NCBI GenBank assembly: GCA_017410455.1
Contig: JAFQQT010000017.1
Location: 62,001-126,000 of the forward strand
DNA length: 64,000 nt
Direction: 5' to 3'
Source: Clostridia bacterium
GTDB lineage: Bacteria; Bacillota; Clostridia; Christensenellales; Aristaeellaceae
The translations under genes were made by a program, and so were the position numbers. The notes below the pieces were generated by a model, which was not told the DNA's origin, made no database searches, and worked only from the letters and a program-made list of their open reading frames with translations. Positions 7,528-16,339 of this stretch are shown here, piece by piece; position 1 is the stretch's first letter, and every line of letters starts with the position of its first letter.

Positions 7528-8295
7528 TTACTTATCCTCGGCGGTGCGGCGGTTGACGATCAGCAGCAGCACCAGCAGGGCGACAAACATCAGCGCGGAG
7601 AGCGCGTTCAGCGAGGGGTCAATGCCCTTGCGGGCGGAGGAGTAGATCAGCGTGGACAGGTTCTGCACCAGGGGAGAGGTGGTGAAGTAGGAGATGGTGA
7701 AGTCATCAAGGGACAGGGTGAAGGCCAGCATCGCGCCGGTGATGATGCCCTGCTTGCACTGGGGGATGATGACGTGGAACAGCGCGTACATGGGCGTTGC
7801 GCCCAAATCGAGGGCCGCCTCGTAGGTGTGGCGGTTCATCTGCTTCAGCTTCGGCAGCACCGACAGGATGACATACGGCGTATCAAAGGTGATGTGCGCC
7901 AGCAGCATCGTCACATAGCCGCGCTCCACCTTGGTGAAGATGAACAGCAGCATCAGCGAAATGCCGGTGACGATGTCAGGCATGGTGTTGGGGAGGTTCG
8001 TCAGCGTCATCATCAGGGCCTGGGGGCGCTTCTTCATCGCGTGGATGCCGATGGCGGCCAGGGTGCCCAGGACGGTGGAGACGATCATCGCCAGCACGGC
8101 GATGGACAGCGTGACGAAGAGCGCCTGCAGCGTGCGTTCATCCTGGAAGAGCTCGATGTACCAGCGCAGGGAGAAGCCCTCCCACTTCGCGCGGGACTTG
8201 CCGGCGTTGAAGCTCTGCACGATCAGCACGATGATCGGCACATACAGGAAGATCAGCACCAGAGCGAGGTAGCACTTTTTCAGCCACTTCATCAT
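7528..8295 (-). CDS. potC: Spermidine/putrescine ABC transporter permease PotC
   Basis: A 255-residue inner-membrane permease with six predicted transmembrane segments, starting [21 protein letters not shown]. The cytoplasmic EAA loop that docks on the ATPase reads EAALDLGATPMYALFHVIIPQ. The length is normal for PotC. Its ATG overlaps the potB stop by 3 bases (ATGA), which points to coupled translation. It pairs with PotB to form the channel. Confidence 0.92.
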   Translation of the reverse strand: MMKWLKKCYLALVLIFLYVPIIVLIVQSFNAGKSRAKWEGFSLRWYIELFQDERTLQALFVTLSIAVLAMIVSTVLGTLAAIGIHAMKKRPQALMMTLTNLPNTMPDIVTGISLMLLFIFTKVERGYVTMLLAHITFDTPYVILSVLPKLKQMNRHTYEAALDLGATPMYALFHVIIPQCKQGIITGAMLAFTLSLDDFTISYFTTSPLVQNLSTLIYSSARKGIDPSLNALSALMFVALLVLLLIVNRRTAEDK

Positions 8296-9293
8296 GCGAT
8301 ACCGCCTCCTTCGCCGTTGGGATCCGCCTTGCGCAGGATGGAGAGGCTGACCAGGATCAGCAGCATCATGATCAGCGACAGGGCGGAACCGACGTTCCAG
8401 TTGCCCTCGGTGAGGAACTTGGCCTCAATCAGGTCGCCGAACATCATCGTGTTGCCGCCGCCCAGCACGCGGGGGATGAAGAAGGTGGTGACGCTGGGCA
8501 TGAACACCATCGTGATGCCGCTCACGATACCGGGGATGGACAGGGGCATGGTGACCTTGTACAGCGTCTGCCAGCTGTTGCAGCCCAGGTCGGCCGCGGC
8601 TTCGCTCAGGCGGAAGTCCATCTTGGAAAGCGCCGTGTAGATCGGGAAGACCATGAAGGGCAGGAAGTTGTACACCATGCCCAGCAGCACGGCTTCGGAG
8701 TTATACATCAGCTGCACGCCCTCAAAGCCCAGCCATTTCAGGAAGGTGTTGATCAGGCCGGAATCCTCCAGCAGGCTCATCCAGGCGATGGTGCGCAGGA
8801 GGAAGTTCATCCACATGGGGATGATGAAGAGCACCACCAGCGTGGGGCCCAGCTTCATCTTGCGGTCGGCCATGATCAGCGCGGCGGGGTAGCCCAGCAG
8901 CAGGCAGATGACCGTGCAGAGGAAGGCCATCCACAGCGAGTAGACCAGCGTATCCACATTGACGGTGCCGCGGGTGATGTAGGCGGAGTAGTCCTGCCCG
9001 ACCGCCTCGCCGGCAGCCAGGATGGACTTGTTGGCGTTGAAGTTGGAGTCCCAGAAATTCTTGAAGTTATCCAGCGTGAAGGCGCCATTGGCGTCGGTGA
9101 AGGCGTAGTAGCCGATCAGGATCACCGGCACGACGGTGAAGATGATCATCCACAGCGTGTAGGGGGAGGCGAAGAGGGAGCGGTGTATGCCGCGGTTGCG
9201 CCGGATGGTGACGCCCACCATCGCCGCGAATGCAACAAGACCCACGCCCATCGCCGCCCAGGCCCACCAGGGCAGCGACATGTCAGATCTCAT
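8292..9293 (-). CDS. potB: Spermidine/putrescine ABC transporter permease PotB
   Basis: A 333-residue permease. The EAA loop is [21 protein letters not shown], and the typical PotB N-terminal segment [17 protein letters not shown] is preceded by an extra transmembrane helix ([20 protein letters not shown]), making it about 50 residues longer than E. coli PotB. An insert at about residues 85-110 ([19 protein letters not shown]) lies in the first extracellular loop. The start at 9293 has GGAGGAGG at 9303-9310; an ATG at 9281 is the alternative. It overlaps potA. Confidence 0.9.
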   Translation of the reverse strand: MRSDMSLPWWAWAAMGVGLVAFAAMVGVTIRRNRGIHRSLFASPYTLWMIIFTVVPVILIGYYAFTDANGAFTLDNFKNFWDSNFNANKSILAAGEAVGQDYSAYITRGTVNVDTLVYSLWMAFLCTVICLLLGYPAALIMADRKMKLGPTLVVLFIIPMWMNFLLRTIAWMSLLEDSGLINTFLKWLGFEGVQLMYNSEAVLLGMVYNFLPFMVFPIYTALSKMDFRLSEAAADLGCNSWQTLYKVTMPLSIPGIVSGITMVFMPSVTTFFIPRVLGGGNTMMFGDLIEAKFLTEGNWNVGSALSLIMMLLILVSLSILRKADPNGEGGGIA

Positions 9294-10386
9294 TGCTGGC
9301 AACCTCCTCCATCGGCTTCATGATGTGGATGTTGAAGGGCACGATATTGAGGCCGACCTTGCTGCCCTGGGGCTGCATGGTGGTGGAGTGCACCTTGAAG
9401 GTGTATTCGCCGGCGTCGATCATCATCTCGTAATGCACGCCCTTGAACAGCACGGACTTGATGGTGCCCACGATCTGGCCCACATCCTCGCCCACCAGCA
9501 TGATGTCCTCGGGGCGGATGACCACGTCCACCGGGGCGTTCTCGCCAAAGCCGAAGTCCACGCAGGGGAAGTTTGCCCCGGCGAAGCGCACCAGCTCATC
9601 CTGCACCATGGTGCCGCGCAGGATGTTGGATTCGCCGATGAAGTCGGCCACGAAGGCGTTGGCGGGTTCATCGTAGATGGACTTGGGGTCGCCGATCTGC
9701 TGGATGGTGCCGTCCTTCATCACCACGATGGTGTCGGACATGGTCAGGGCTTCCTCCTGGTCATGGGTGACGTAGATGAAGGTGATGCCCAGGCGCTGCT
9801 GCATGTTCTTCAGCTCCAGCTGCATTTCCTTGCGGAGCTTGAGGTCCAGAGCACCCAGGGGCTCGTCCAGCAGGAGAACCTCCGGCTCATTGACAAGGCT
9901 GCGGGCGATGGCCACGCGTTGCTGCTGGCCGCCGGAGAGGGCCTCCACGTGGCGCCTGGCGTAGCCCTTGAGGTTCACCAGCTCCAGCATCTGCTCCACC
10001 TTTTCGTCAATGACCTTCTTAGGGAGTTTCTTGAGCTTCAGGCCGAAGGCGATGTTGTCATACACATTCAGGTGGGGGAACAGCGCGTATTTCTGGAACA
10101 CGGTGTTCACGCGGCGCTTGTAGGGCGGCAGGGCGGCGATATCCTGCCCCTCAAAGAGCAGCGCGCCCTCCGTGGCGGTTTCGAAGCCGCCGATGATGCG
10201 CAGGGTCGTGGTTTTGCCGCAGCCGGAGGGGCCCAGCAGGGTCACGAACTCCTTCTTGCGGATGTACAGGTCGATGCCGCGCAGAACCGGCGTGCCGTCA
10301 AACTCCTTGGTGATGCCAATCAGGTCGATCAGGTGATCCTTGGTTCGGGCAAGAGCGATGCGTTCGCTGAGCTGTTCAGGCGTCAT
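9283..10386 (-). CDS. potA: Spermidine/putrescine ABC transporter ATPase PotA
   Basis: A 367-residue cytoplasmic ATPase that powers the PotBC channel. Walker A is GPSGCGKTT, the signature is [15 protein letters not shown], Walker B is [12 protein letters not shown] and the switch histidine is in YVTHDQEEA. The region after about residue 250 is the TOBE regulatory domain ([11 protein letters not shown]). I start it at 10386 ([12 protein letters not shown]), with GGGAG upstream. The N-terminal extension of about 20 residues before IGITKEFDG is slightly longer than in E. coli. Confidence 0.94.
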   Translation of the reverse strand: MTPEQLSERIALARTKDHLIDLIGITKEFDGTPVLRGIDLYIRKKEFVTLLGPSGCGKTTTLRIIGGFETATEGALLFEGQDIAALPPYKRRVNTVFQKYALFPHLNVYDNIAFGLKLKKLPKKVIDEKVEQMLELVNLKGYARRHVEALSGGQQQRVAIARSLVNEPEVLLLDEPLGALDLKLRKEMQLELKNMQQRLGITFIYVTHDQEEALTMSDTIVVMKDGTIQQIGDPKSIYDEPANAFVADFIGESNILRGTMVQDELVRFAGANFPCVDFGFGENAPVDVVIRPEDIMLVGEDVGQIVGTIKSVLFKGVHYEMMIDAGEYTFKVHSTTMQPQGSKVGLNIVPFNIHIMKPMEEVASNEI

Positions 10387-10442
10387 AGGGAGGCTCCCTT
10401 CAATAATTAATTCGGAATGCGGATGCTGCATTCTGCGATTGA

Positions 10443-10985
10443 TCAGAAAATCGGCGGGTTGGAGACCCAGAGCACCCGGGCGCGGGTCTTGCCGGCGTTG
10501 ATGAGGTAGTGGGTCTGCCGGGGATGGATGCAGAAGCTGCAGCCGGTGCGCACGCGGGTCTTCTTGTCCCCGGTGACCAGGTGGACCGAGCCGGAGAGGA
10601 CGTAGCCGAATTCCTCGCCTTCGTGGGGCGGCAGGGGATAGCTCTCGCCGCCCTCGTCCATTTCGATGAGGATGGGCTCCATGGCGTTCTTCTGTGCGTC
10701 GGGCACCAGCCATGTGATGGAGCCGTGCAGAACCTCCGCGTCCTCCTTGACGAACATGTCCTGCGGGGCGTAGACGGTCTTTTCGTCCTTCGCCTCGGAG
10801 AAGAACTGGCTCAGCGACGAGCCCAGGCACTCCAGCATGTCCGTCAGCGTTGCAATGGAGGGGGAGGCGAGGTTGCGCTCCACCTGGGAGATGAAGCCCT
10901 TTGACAGCTCGCACCTGTCCGCCATGTCCTCCTGCGTCAGCCCGCGCTGCAGCCTCAGCTGGCGGAGCCGTTCACCGATATCCAT
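10443..10985 (-). CDS. XRE-cupin regulator of the polyamine operon
   Basis: A 180-residue regulator of the PuuR type. Residues 1-65 are an XRE helix-turn-helix ([18 protein letters not shown], then [12 protein letters not shown]). Residues about 110-180 are a cupin_2 effector domain ([26 protein letters not shown]). Regulators of this build commonly sense polyamines and sit directly upstream of potABCD, as here. The start at 10985 has AAGGAGGG upstream. A perfect inverted repeat 46 bases upstream suggests autoregulation of the whole operon. Confidence 0.9.
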   Translation of the reverse strand: MDIGERLRQLRLQRGLTQEDMADRCELSKGFISQVERNLASPSIATLTDMLECLGSSLSQFFSEAKDEKTVYAPQDMFVKEDAEVLHGSITWLVPDAQKNAMEPILIEMDEGGESYPLPPHEGEEFGYVLSGSVHLVTGDKKTRVRTGCSFCIHPRQTHYLINAGKTRARVLWVSNPPIF

Positions 10986-11030
10986 ATGCGTTTCCCTCCT
11001 TGCGCGTGTATCTTTATTCTGTGTTCTGAA

Positions 11031-11091
11031 GTTTAGCAAAACTAAACCTGCAAACGATATACATTAAACCATACCCCCCGCCCCCTGTCAA
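11031..11091 (-). promoter_or_regulatory. Promoter and operator of the regulator-potABCD operon
   Basis: On the minus strand TTGACA (11091-11086), a 17-base spacer and TTTAAT (11068-11063). Just downstream of the predicted start point is GTTTAG-5-CTAAAC (11031-11047), a perfect inverted repeat suited to the XRE-cupin protein encoded next. Confidence 0.75.
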
Positions 11092-11195
11092 GAGGTTTCG
11101 ACAAATTTCTGTGTTCCAGGATTGTATTTTTTGCGCAGAAGTCGGGGATGACGCAGCTTTGCAGCGAACGCGGCGCGAAAGGCGGCGCCGGGGAC

Positions 11196-11226
11196 AAAAA
11201 AAGCACCCCGCGACGCGCGCGGGATG
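11196..11226 (-). terminator. Terminator of the SH3 gene at 11248
   Basis: On the minus strand GCATCCCGCG (11226-11217) pairs with CGCGGGGTGC (11212-11203), followed by seven T residues. Confidence 0.85.
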
Positions 11227-11247
11227 CAGCAGGACTAAACAGCGGGT

Positions 11248-12219
11248 TTACTCCAGGTAGTCGGATCTGACCCAGCCATGCCAGCCGTCGATCTCAATTT
11301 CGGACCAGCTGCTGCCCTGGGTCAGCACCACAACCTCGTTGCCGACGCGCCACTGCCTGATCTTGCGGCTGGCGCTGCGGGTGCTGTAGACGGAGATGGT
11401 GGCGGAGGTGTCGGTGCGGCCCTTGTAGGCCAGCTCGGCGGTGGAGAAATCCTCCTCAGGCACAGCGCCGTAGAAGGTCAGCGCGGCGGTGAGGACGCAG
11501 CCCTCCTTGCCATCGTAGAGGATGCGGGTGAAGGTGGAGCCGACCTTGAGCACCACCACGATGCGGCCGTCGGTACACTGGCCCAGGCTCCTGGCCTTGG
11601 AGGAGGCGGAGGCGCGCAGGGTGGCCTGACCGGTCTTGGGGGCGTAGATAACCGCCAGGCGGTGATCATCATCCGCCTCGGTTTCCCACTGGAGATCCTC
11701 GGTGAGGACGGTCTGCATCTTCGAGCCGTCCCACACGACGCACTGCGCGGTGCCCAGCTCCTGCAGGGACACGGACTTCGACTCGCCATCGCCCAGGTCG
11801 AGCGTCACATCCAGCGCGTCCCAGGTATCGGAAACCTGCACGCCAGTCTTGCCGGAACCGGTGCCGCCGGTGCTGTCCGATGAAGTGTCAGAAGCGCCGC
11901 CGGCCCAGCGCACGGCGGAATCCTCCACCCAGGCCGAGCGCTTGCCGTTGTTCCAGTAGTTGATTTCGCGGTAGCCCGAGGAGGAGGAGCGGATGGTCAC
12001 GCGCTCGCCGGCGGCGATGGTGCCGAAGGGCGTGAAGTTGTACAGATCGGTACCGGTGGTCACGTCATCCTTGAACGAAGCGGAATACAGCTTCGTATCG
12101 CGGGCGATGACCCAGTTGCAGCTGGCGTCCCACTCCTCCTTGGTGGAGGCGGCCAGGGCGGGGATGGTCATCATCAGCGCGGCGATGAGCAGCAGAAAGG
12201 CGTACAGGCGCTTTTTCAT
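11248..12219 (-). CDS. Secreted protein with bacterial SH3-type repeats
   Basis: A 323-residue exported protein. A Sec signal peptide (MKKRLYAFLLLIAALMMTIPALA) is followed by an SH3-like domain (about 30-105), a Ser/Gly/Thr linker, and two more SH3-like domains (about 195-255 and 265-323, ending IEIDGWHGWVRSDYLE). Such domains bind cell wall or peptides. No catalytic domain is seen. It is a single-gene unit with its own promoter (12256-12284) and terminator. Similar exported SH3 proteins recur at 42.4-46.1 kb. Confidence 0.8.
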   Translation of the reverse strand: MKKRLYAFLLLIAALMMTIPALAASTKEEWDASCNWVIARDTKLYSASFKDDVTTGTDLYNFTPFGTIAAGERVTIRSSSSGYREINYWNNGKRSAWVEDSAVRWAGGASDTSSDSTGGTGSGKTGVQVSDTWDALDVTLDLGDGESKSVSLQELGTAQCVVWDGSKMQTVLTEDLQWETEADDDHRLAVIYAPKTGQATLRASASSKARSLGQCTDGRIVVVLKVGSTFTRILYDGKEGCVLTAALTFYGAVPEEDFSTAELAYKGRTDTSATISVYSTRSASRKIRQWRVGNEVVVLTQGSSWSEIEIDGWHGWVRSDYLE

Positions 12220-12255
12220 GATGTGGTCCTCCTTAACGAACAGAATTCTACTTGA

Positions 12256-12284
12256 AATATAGCATACAGGCCAGCAAATGTCAA
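12256..12284 (-). promoter_or_regulatory. Promoter of the SH3 gene
   Basis: Minus strand TTGACA (12284-12279), 17-base spacer, TATATT (12261-12256). Confidence 0.75.
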
Positions 12285-12349
12285 TCTTATTGGGCGAGCG
12301 AATTGTAAATTCCAGGCGGGAATATGCGGCAGAAAATTGGTGCGGGGGC

Positions 12350-12378
12350 TTGCCAAAGCGGCGATTATGTACTATAAT
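12350..12378 (+). promoter_or_regulatory. Promoter of trpS
   Basis: TTGCCA (12350-12355), 17-base spacer, TATAAT (12373-12378); the T-box leader starts a few bases downstream. Confidence 0.85.
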
Positions 12379-12384
12379 AACAGA

Positions 12385-12636
12385 AACTGATGAGGAGCAG
12401 CGGAATCGTCAGGTCACCCACAGCGAGCCGGGGGCGGTGCAAGCCCGGCGGCGGACGGCGAGGACATTGGGGCTCCGAGGGCGCGGGGGAAGGGCGCAAC
12501 GCCTGTGTATCCCGCGACGGCTTCCACCGTTAGCAGGGTCGAGAGGAATGTCCACGGGCTGCGTGCCGGGGCGTTCAATTGGGGTGGCACCGCAGTCATC
12601 TGTCCCCATGTGGAGGGAAGATGGGCTGCTTTTTTA
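12385..12636 (+). promoter_or_regulatory. T-box leader (tRNA-Trp sensing) with terminator
   Basis: The T-box sequence GGGGTGGCACCGCAG (12581-12595) is the conserved site that pairs with the acceptor end of uncharged tRNA. Stem I closes with GGAGC (12394-12398) and GCTCC (12472-12476). A TGG codon at 12468-12470, just before the 3' strand, is the likely specifier and fits the downstream gene, trpS. A terminator follows: CAGTCATCTGTCCC (12593-12606) with GGGAAGATGGGCTG (12614-12627) and a T run. Uncharged tRNA-Trp should prevent its formation and switch trpS on. Confidence 0.92.
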
Positions 12637-12689
12637 TTTCACATGACGCGCTGGCGTGGGCGTCCCCGGTCACAGGTCAGCCAATAAGG

Positions 12690-12768
12690 TCGGACAAAGT
12701 CCGGCTAACGAGAGCGATTGCTTGCAATCGCAGAGTGTAGCCAGCCCTCCCGGAATTGGGAGGGATGG
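12690..12768 (+). repeat. Three short hairpins between the T-box terminator and trpS
   Basis: GTCGGACaaaGTCCGGC (about 12690-12706), GCGATTGCttGCAATCGC (about 12714-12731) and CCCTCCCggaatTGGGAGGG (about 12748-12767) follow one another in the trpS leader. They are not part of the T-box. They look like an inserted dispersed palindromic repeat, but a second copy is not present in this window. Confidence 0.5.
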
Positions 12769-12791
12769 CCTAATTTGAGGAGGAATCCCCC

Positions 12792-13811
12792 ATGTCCGAG
12801 ACCATCGTCAAGCCCGAGAAGAAGCCCATCATCTTTTCCGGCATCCAGCCCACCGGCACGCTGACCCTGGGCAACTACATCGGCGCGCTGAGCCGCTTCT
12901 CCAAGCTCCAGGACGACTACGACTGCATTTACTCCATCGTGGACATGCATGCCATCACCGTCCGCCAGAACCCCGCCGAGCTCCGCCGCCGGTGCCTCGA
13001 ACTGGCCGCGCTCTACATCGCCAGCGGCATCGACCCCAAGAAGGCGCTGATCTACTGCCAGAGCCATGTGCCCCAGCACGCCGAGCTGGCCTGGATCCTC
13101 AACTGCTTCACCTACATGGGCGAGATGAGCCGCATGACCCAGTTCAAGGACAAGTCTGCCAAGCATGCGGACAACATCAACGTCGGCTTGTTCACCTACC
13201 CCGTGCTGATGGCTGCCGACATCCTGCTGTACCAGACCAACCTGGTGCCCGTGGGCCACGACCAGAAGCAGCACCTGGAAATCTGCCGCGACATCGCCCA
13301 GCGCTTCAACGGCATCTACGGCGACGTCTTCACCATCCCCGAGGGCTATATCCCCAAGGTCGGTGCCCGCGTGATGAGCCTGCAGGAGCCCACCCGCAAG
13401 ATGAGCAAATCCGACCCGGAGGACACCTTCATCGCCCTGCTGGACGACGCGGACACCATCCGCCGCAAGATCAAGCGCGCCGTGACCGACTCTGACGGCG
13501 AGATCCGCTTTGACCCGGAGAACAAGCCCGGCGTCAGCAATCTGCTGACCATCATGAGCGCCCTGGGCGCGGGCGACATCGACTCCCTCGTGGCGGAGAT
13601 GAGCGGCCAGGGCTACGGCGCGCTGAAGGCCCGCGTGGCGGACTGCGTCATCGCGGCGCTGGAGCCCCTGCAGGCGGAGTTCCGCCGCCTGATTGCCGAC
13701 AAGGCCTACCTGCAGGGCGTGCTGGACGAGAACGCGAAGACCGCGTCCTACCTGGCCACCAGGACCCTGCGCAAGGTGCAGAAGAAGGTTGGCTTCGCGG
13801 CCCGCGGGTAA
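12792..13811 (+). CDS. trpS: Tryptophanyl-tRNA synthetase
   Basis: A 339-residue class Ic synthetase that charges tRNA-Trp in the cytoplasm. The HIGH-equivalent is [13 protein letters not shown] and the KMSKS loop is [22 protein letters not shown] is also typical. The length is normal. GAGGAGG lies about 10 bases before the ATG. Expression should respond to tryptophan supply through the T-box leader. A terminator follows directly (13823-13852). Confidence 0.96.
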   Translation: MSETIVKPEKKPIIFSGIQPTGTLTLGNYIGALSRFSKLQDDYDCIYSIVDMHAITVRQNPAELRRRCLELAALYIASGIDPKKALIYCQSHVPQHAELAWILNCFTYMGEMSRMTQFKDKSAKHADNINVGLFTYPVLMAADILLYQTNLVPVGHDQKQHLEICRDIAQRFNGIYGDVFTIPEGYIPKVGARVMSLQEPTRKMSKSDPEDTFIALLDDADTIRRKIKRAVTDSDGEIRFDPENKPGVSNLLTIMSALGAGDIDSLVAEMSGQGYGALKARVADCVIAALEPLQAEFRRLIADKAYLQGVLDENAKTASYLATRTLRKVQKKVGFAARG

Positions 13812-13822
13812 TCACGGAATCT

Positions 13823-13852
13823 GCGGCGGACGCCTGTGCGTCTGCCGCGTTT
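13823..13852 (+). terminator. Terminator of trpS
   Basis: GCGGCGGACG (13823-13832) pairs with CGTCTGCCGC (13839-13848), followed by GTTTT. Confidence 0.8.
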
Positions 13853-13862
13853 TCGTGACTGC

Positions 13863-13891
13863 TGGACAGATGGCGCCAGATGTGCTATGAT
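13863..13891 (+). promoter_or_regulatory. Promoter of the 13925/14398 pair
   Basis: TGGACA (13863-13868), 17-base spacer, TATGAT (13886-13891). Confidence 0.7.
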
Positions 13892-13924
13892 GAACGCATG
13901 AAGGCCTGACAGGAGCGTGATCAC

Positions 13925-14395
13925 ATGGAAAAATATCTCACGGAAAAGGCGCGGCCCGGCAAGGCCGTCAGGCTGCTGGAGAACCTGACGCTGATGCTGC
14001 TGATGGGGCTGTTGGCGCTGTGCATCTGGTTCCTGGTCGCGACGGCGATGACAGCTTACGAATTGAGGATGTTCAACCTGAAACTCCTGCTGCCGGTGAT
14101 CCCGGTCGTGCTGGTGGCGCTGCTGATGAACCCCGTTACCGAGCGTATCCGCGCGCGACACCATGCACGGGTGATCGTGCAGGCGTTGCTGGCCAGCGAC
14201 GGCAGGATCCCGGCGGATGAGGTGGATGACAGGACGGGCATGCGCCGGGGTGCGGACTACGCCCTGCAGCTGGTGCAGAAGGGCTATATGAGGGATGTCC
14301 GCCTCGTGCGGGGCTTCCTGTGCCTGGCGGAGGCGGCGGATGATATCCCCCCGGCGGAGGAGGTCAAGCCGCTGTTCCGGGATGCGGAGGTGTGA
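13925..14395 (+). CDS. Two-helix membrane protein, paralogue of the next gene
   Basis: A 156-residue protein of unknown function. It starts MEKYLTEKARPGK, has two hydrophobic helices (about 20-45 and 58-75) and a cytoplasmic domain of about 80 residues (RVIVQALLASDGRIPADEV onward) that looks like a small winged-helix fold. The next gene has the same plan (MERFLTKKARP, two helices, similar C-terminal domain), so they arose by duplication. They form a two-gene operon with a promoter at 13863 and a terminator at 14940. Confidence 0.7.
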   Translation: MEKYLTEKARPGKAVRLLENLTLMLLMGLLALCIWFLVATAMTAYELRMFNLKLLLPVIPVVLVALLMNPVTERIRARHHARVIVQALLASDGRIPADEVDDRTGMRRGADYALQLVQKGYMRDVRLVRGFLCLAEAADDIPPAEEVKPLFRDAEV

Positions 14396-14397
14396 TG

Positions 14398-14919
14398 ATG
14401 GAGCGTTTTCTGACGAAAAAGGCCAGGCCGCATTGGCTCCGGGTGCTGCTGGAGGTGCTGCTGGCGCTGCCGATTCTGGTGTGGACCGCGGCGGGCGTGA
14501 GCGTGATGCTGGACGAGATCCCTCGCGGGCCGGGTGCGGCGAGGATTTTTGCCTATGTGATCGTGACGGGCCTGCCGCTGTTTCTGCTGCTGCACCTCCT
14601 GCGGACCTGGCGCCGCAGGAACCTGGCCCGGAAGATCGCCAGGGTGCTGGCGGTGCAGACGCAGGACATGATCAACTGGGAGACCCTGCGCTTCTGCTGC
14701 CCCATGGCCCGGCTGGAGGAAACCCTGGAAACGCTGCTGGACAAGGGCTACCTGTGCGACGTCACCGCCGGGCAGGAGGGCGTGAGCGTCCTGCGCGGCG
14801 CTGTGCCGGAATGGCCCGGCATGCAGGAGATCCGCTGCAGCGTGTGCGGCGAAATGATGGAAAAGCGCACTGGCGGCGACTGGGCCTGCAGGCGTTGCGG
14901 CAATGTCATCAGCAAGTGA
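14398..14919 (+). CDS. Two-helix membrane protein with a C-terminal zinc ribbon
   Basis: A 173-residue paralogue of the preceding protein. After MERFLTKKARPHW and two membrane helices comes a domain containing QTQDMINWETLRFCCP and LETLLDKGYLCDV. It also has a C-terminal zinc ribbon absent from its partner: CSVC, then 14 residues later CRRC. I choose the ATG at 14398 because it aligns with the paralogue's start and has GGAGG 7 bases upstream; the ATG at 14395 overlaps the previous stop. Function unknown; a membrane-bound sensor or regulator is possible (inference). Confidence 0.7.
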   Translation: MERFLTKKARPHWLRVLLEVLLALPILVWTAAGVSVMLDEIPRGPGAARIFAYVIVTGLPLFLLLHLLRTWRRRNLARKIARVLAVQTQDMINWETLRFCCPMARLEETLETLLDKGYLCDVTAGQEGVSVLRGAVPEWPGMQEIRCSVCGEMMEKRTGGDWACRRCGNVISK

Positions 14920-14939
14920 GGCAGATGGATGACTTCGAA

Positions 14940-14966
14940 CAGATGACTGCGGTCGTCTGTTTTTTT
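14940..14966 (+). terminator. Terminator of the membrane protein pair
   Basis: CAGATGAC (14940-14947) pairs with GTCGTCTG (14952-14959), followed by seven T residues. Confidence 0.85.
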
Positions 14967-15067
14967 GTTGTACATGCTGGGCAAATACAGAACCAAAACA
15001 ACACAAAAGCGGTCAGGTGTGTTAAGATGTCATCAGACCATTATCAGAAAAGGAGACCCTTCTGCTT

Positions 15068-16339
15068 ATGGAAATGACATTTTCCCCCGCACACCTGCAG
15101 GGCACGGCGGCAGCGCCGGCATCCAAATCCGAGGCGCACCGCCTGATGATCTGCGCCGGACTTACAGCTGGTAAGACGACGCTGACCGGCTATATGGACT
15201 CATCGGACATGGCGGCCACCCGCCGCTGCCTGCGGGCGCTGGGCGCTGCCACCGAGCGCGGCGAGGACTGGCTGACCCTGCATGGTCAGGCCCGCAAGCC
15301 CGCGAAGCTCCCCGTGCTGGACTGTGGTGAGAGCGGCTCAACGCTGCGCTTCTTCGTGCCCATCGCACTGGCTGTGGCCGGGGGCGGCGTGTTCCGCATG
15401 CATGGCAGGCTGGGGCAGCGCCCGATGGACGTGTACCGCGACCTGTTTGTCCCCCGGGGCGTGCGCTGGCGTATGGGCGTGGGCTGCGATGGCGCGGCGG
15501 AACTGACAGTCCAGGGCCGTCTGGAGGCGGGGAATTACGTCCTTCCGGGCAATGTGTCCAGCCAGTTCGTGTCAGGACTGCTCTTTGCCCTGCCCATGCT
15601 GGAGGAGGACAGCATCCTTGCTGTGCAGCCGCCGGTGGAGAGCGCGGGCTATATCCGCATGACCGTGGAGGCCATCACGCGCAGCGGCGTGGTGATGGAC
15701 GAGGTCGCGCCCTTCAAGTGGCGCATCCCCGGCAAGCAGGCCTACAAGGCGGAGAACGGCTGCCTGAGCGGCGATTATTCTCAGGCGGCGGTGCTGCTGT
15801 GCGCCTCAGCGCTGGGGCATGACGTGACTGTCACCGGCCTGGCGCAGCAGACCACCCAGGGCGACAGGGCGGTGCTGGCGCATCTGATGGCGCTGGGCGC
15901 GCAGGTTGAGGAGACGGACGCGGCCATCACCATCCGGGCGGATAAGCTGCACGGCGCGACCCTCGACATGTCTGACTGCCCGGACATAGCGCCCATCCTG
16001 GCGCTGACCTGCCAGCTGGCGGAGGGCGAAAGCCGCCTGACGGGCTGCGGCCGGCTGCGCATCAAGGAATGCGACCGTCTCGCGGCGACCGTGGAGATCC
16101 TGAACCTCCTGGGCGGCAGCGCCCGCGCCGAGGGCAATGACATCGTCATTCGGGGCGTGAAGCAGCTGCGCGGCGGCGTGTCCATCCCGGACTACAACGA
16201 TCACCGCATGGTGATGCTGGCCGCCGTGGCCGCGCTGGACGCGCAGGAGCCCGTCGTCATCGCCGGGACGAATGCGCTGAACAAGTCCTGGCCGGAGTTC
16301 CTGAACGTGTACCGTGACCTTGGGGGGAAGGCGGAATGA
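15068..16339 (+). CDS. aroA: 3-Phosphoshikimate 1-carboxyvinyltransferase (EPSP synthase)
   Basis: A 423-residue shikimate pathway enzyme that joins phosphoenolpyruvate to shikimate 3-phosphate. Visible signatures are SKSEAHRLMICAGL near the N-terminus, DCGESGSTLRFF (family LDAGNSGTTMR region), GDYSQAAVLL with the catalytic Asp, IKECDRLAAT and DHRMVML. The length is normal. AGGAGA lies 11 bases before the ATG at 15068. It is first in aroA-aroC-pheA; the aroC start overlaps its stop by 4 bases. Confidence 0.95.
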   Translation: MEMTFSPAHLQGTAAAPASKSEAHRLMICAGLTAGKTTLTGYMDSSDMAATRRCLRALGAATERGEDWLTLHGQARKPAKLPVLDCGESGSTLRFFVPIALAVAGGGVFRMHGRLGQRPMDVYRDLFVPRGVRWRMGVGCDGAAELTVQGRLEAGNYVLPGNVSSQFVSGLLFALPMLEEDSILAVQPPVESAGYIRMTVEAITRSGVVMDEVAPFKWRIPGKQAYKAENGCLSGDYSQAAVLLCASALGHDVTVTGLAQQTTQGDRAVLAHLMALGAQVEETDAAITIRADKLHGATLDMSDCPDIAPILALTCQLAEGESRLTGCGRLRIKECDRLAATVEILNLLGGSARAEGNDIVIRGVKQLRGGVSIPDYNDHRMVMLAAVAALDAQEPVVIAGTNALNKSWPEFLNVYRDLGGKAE

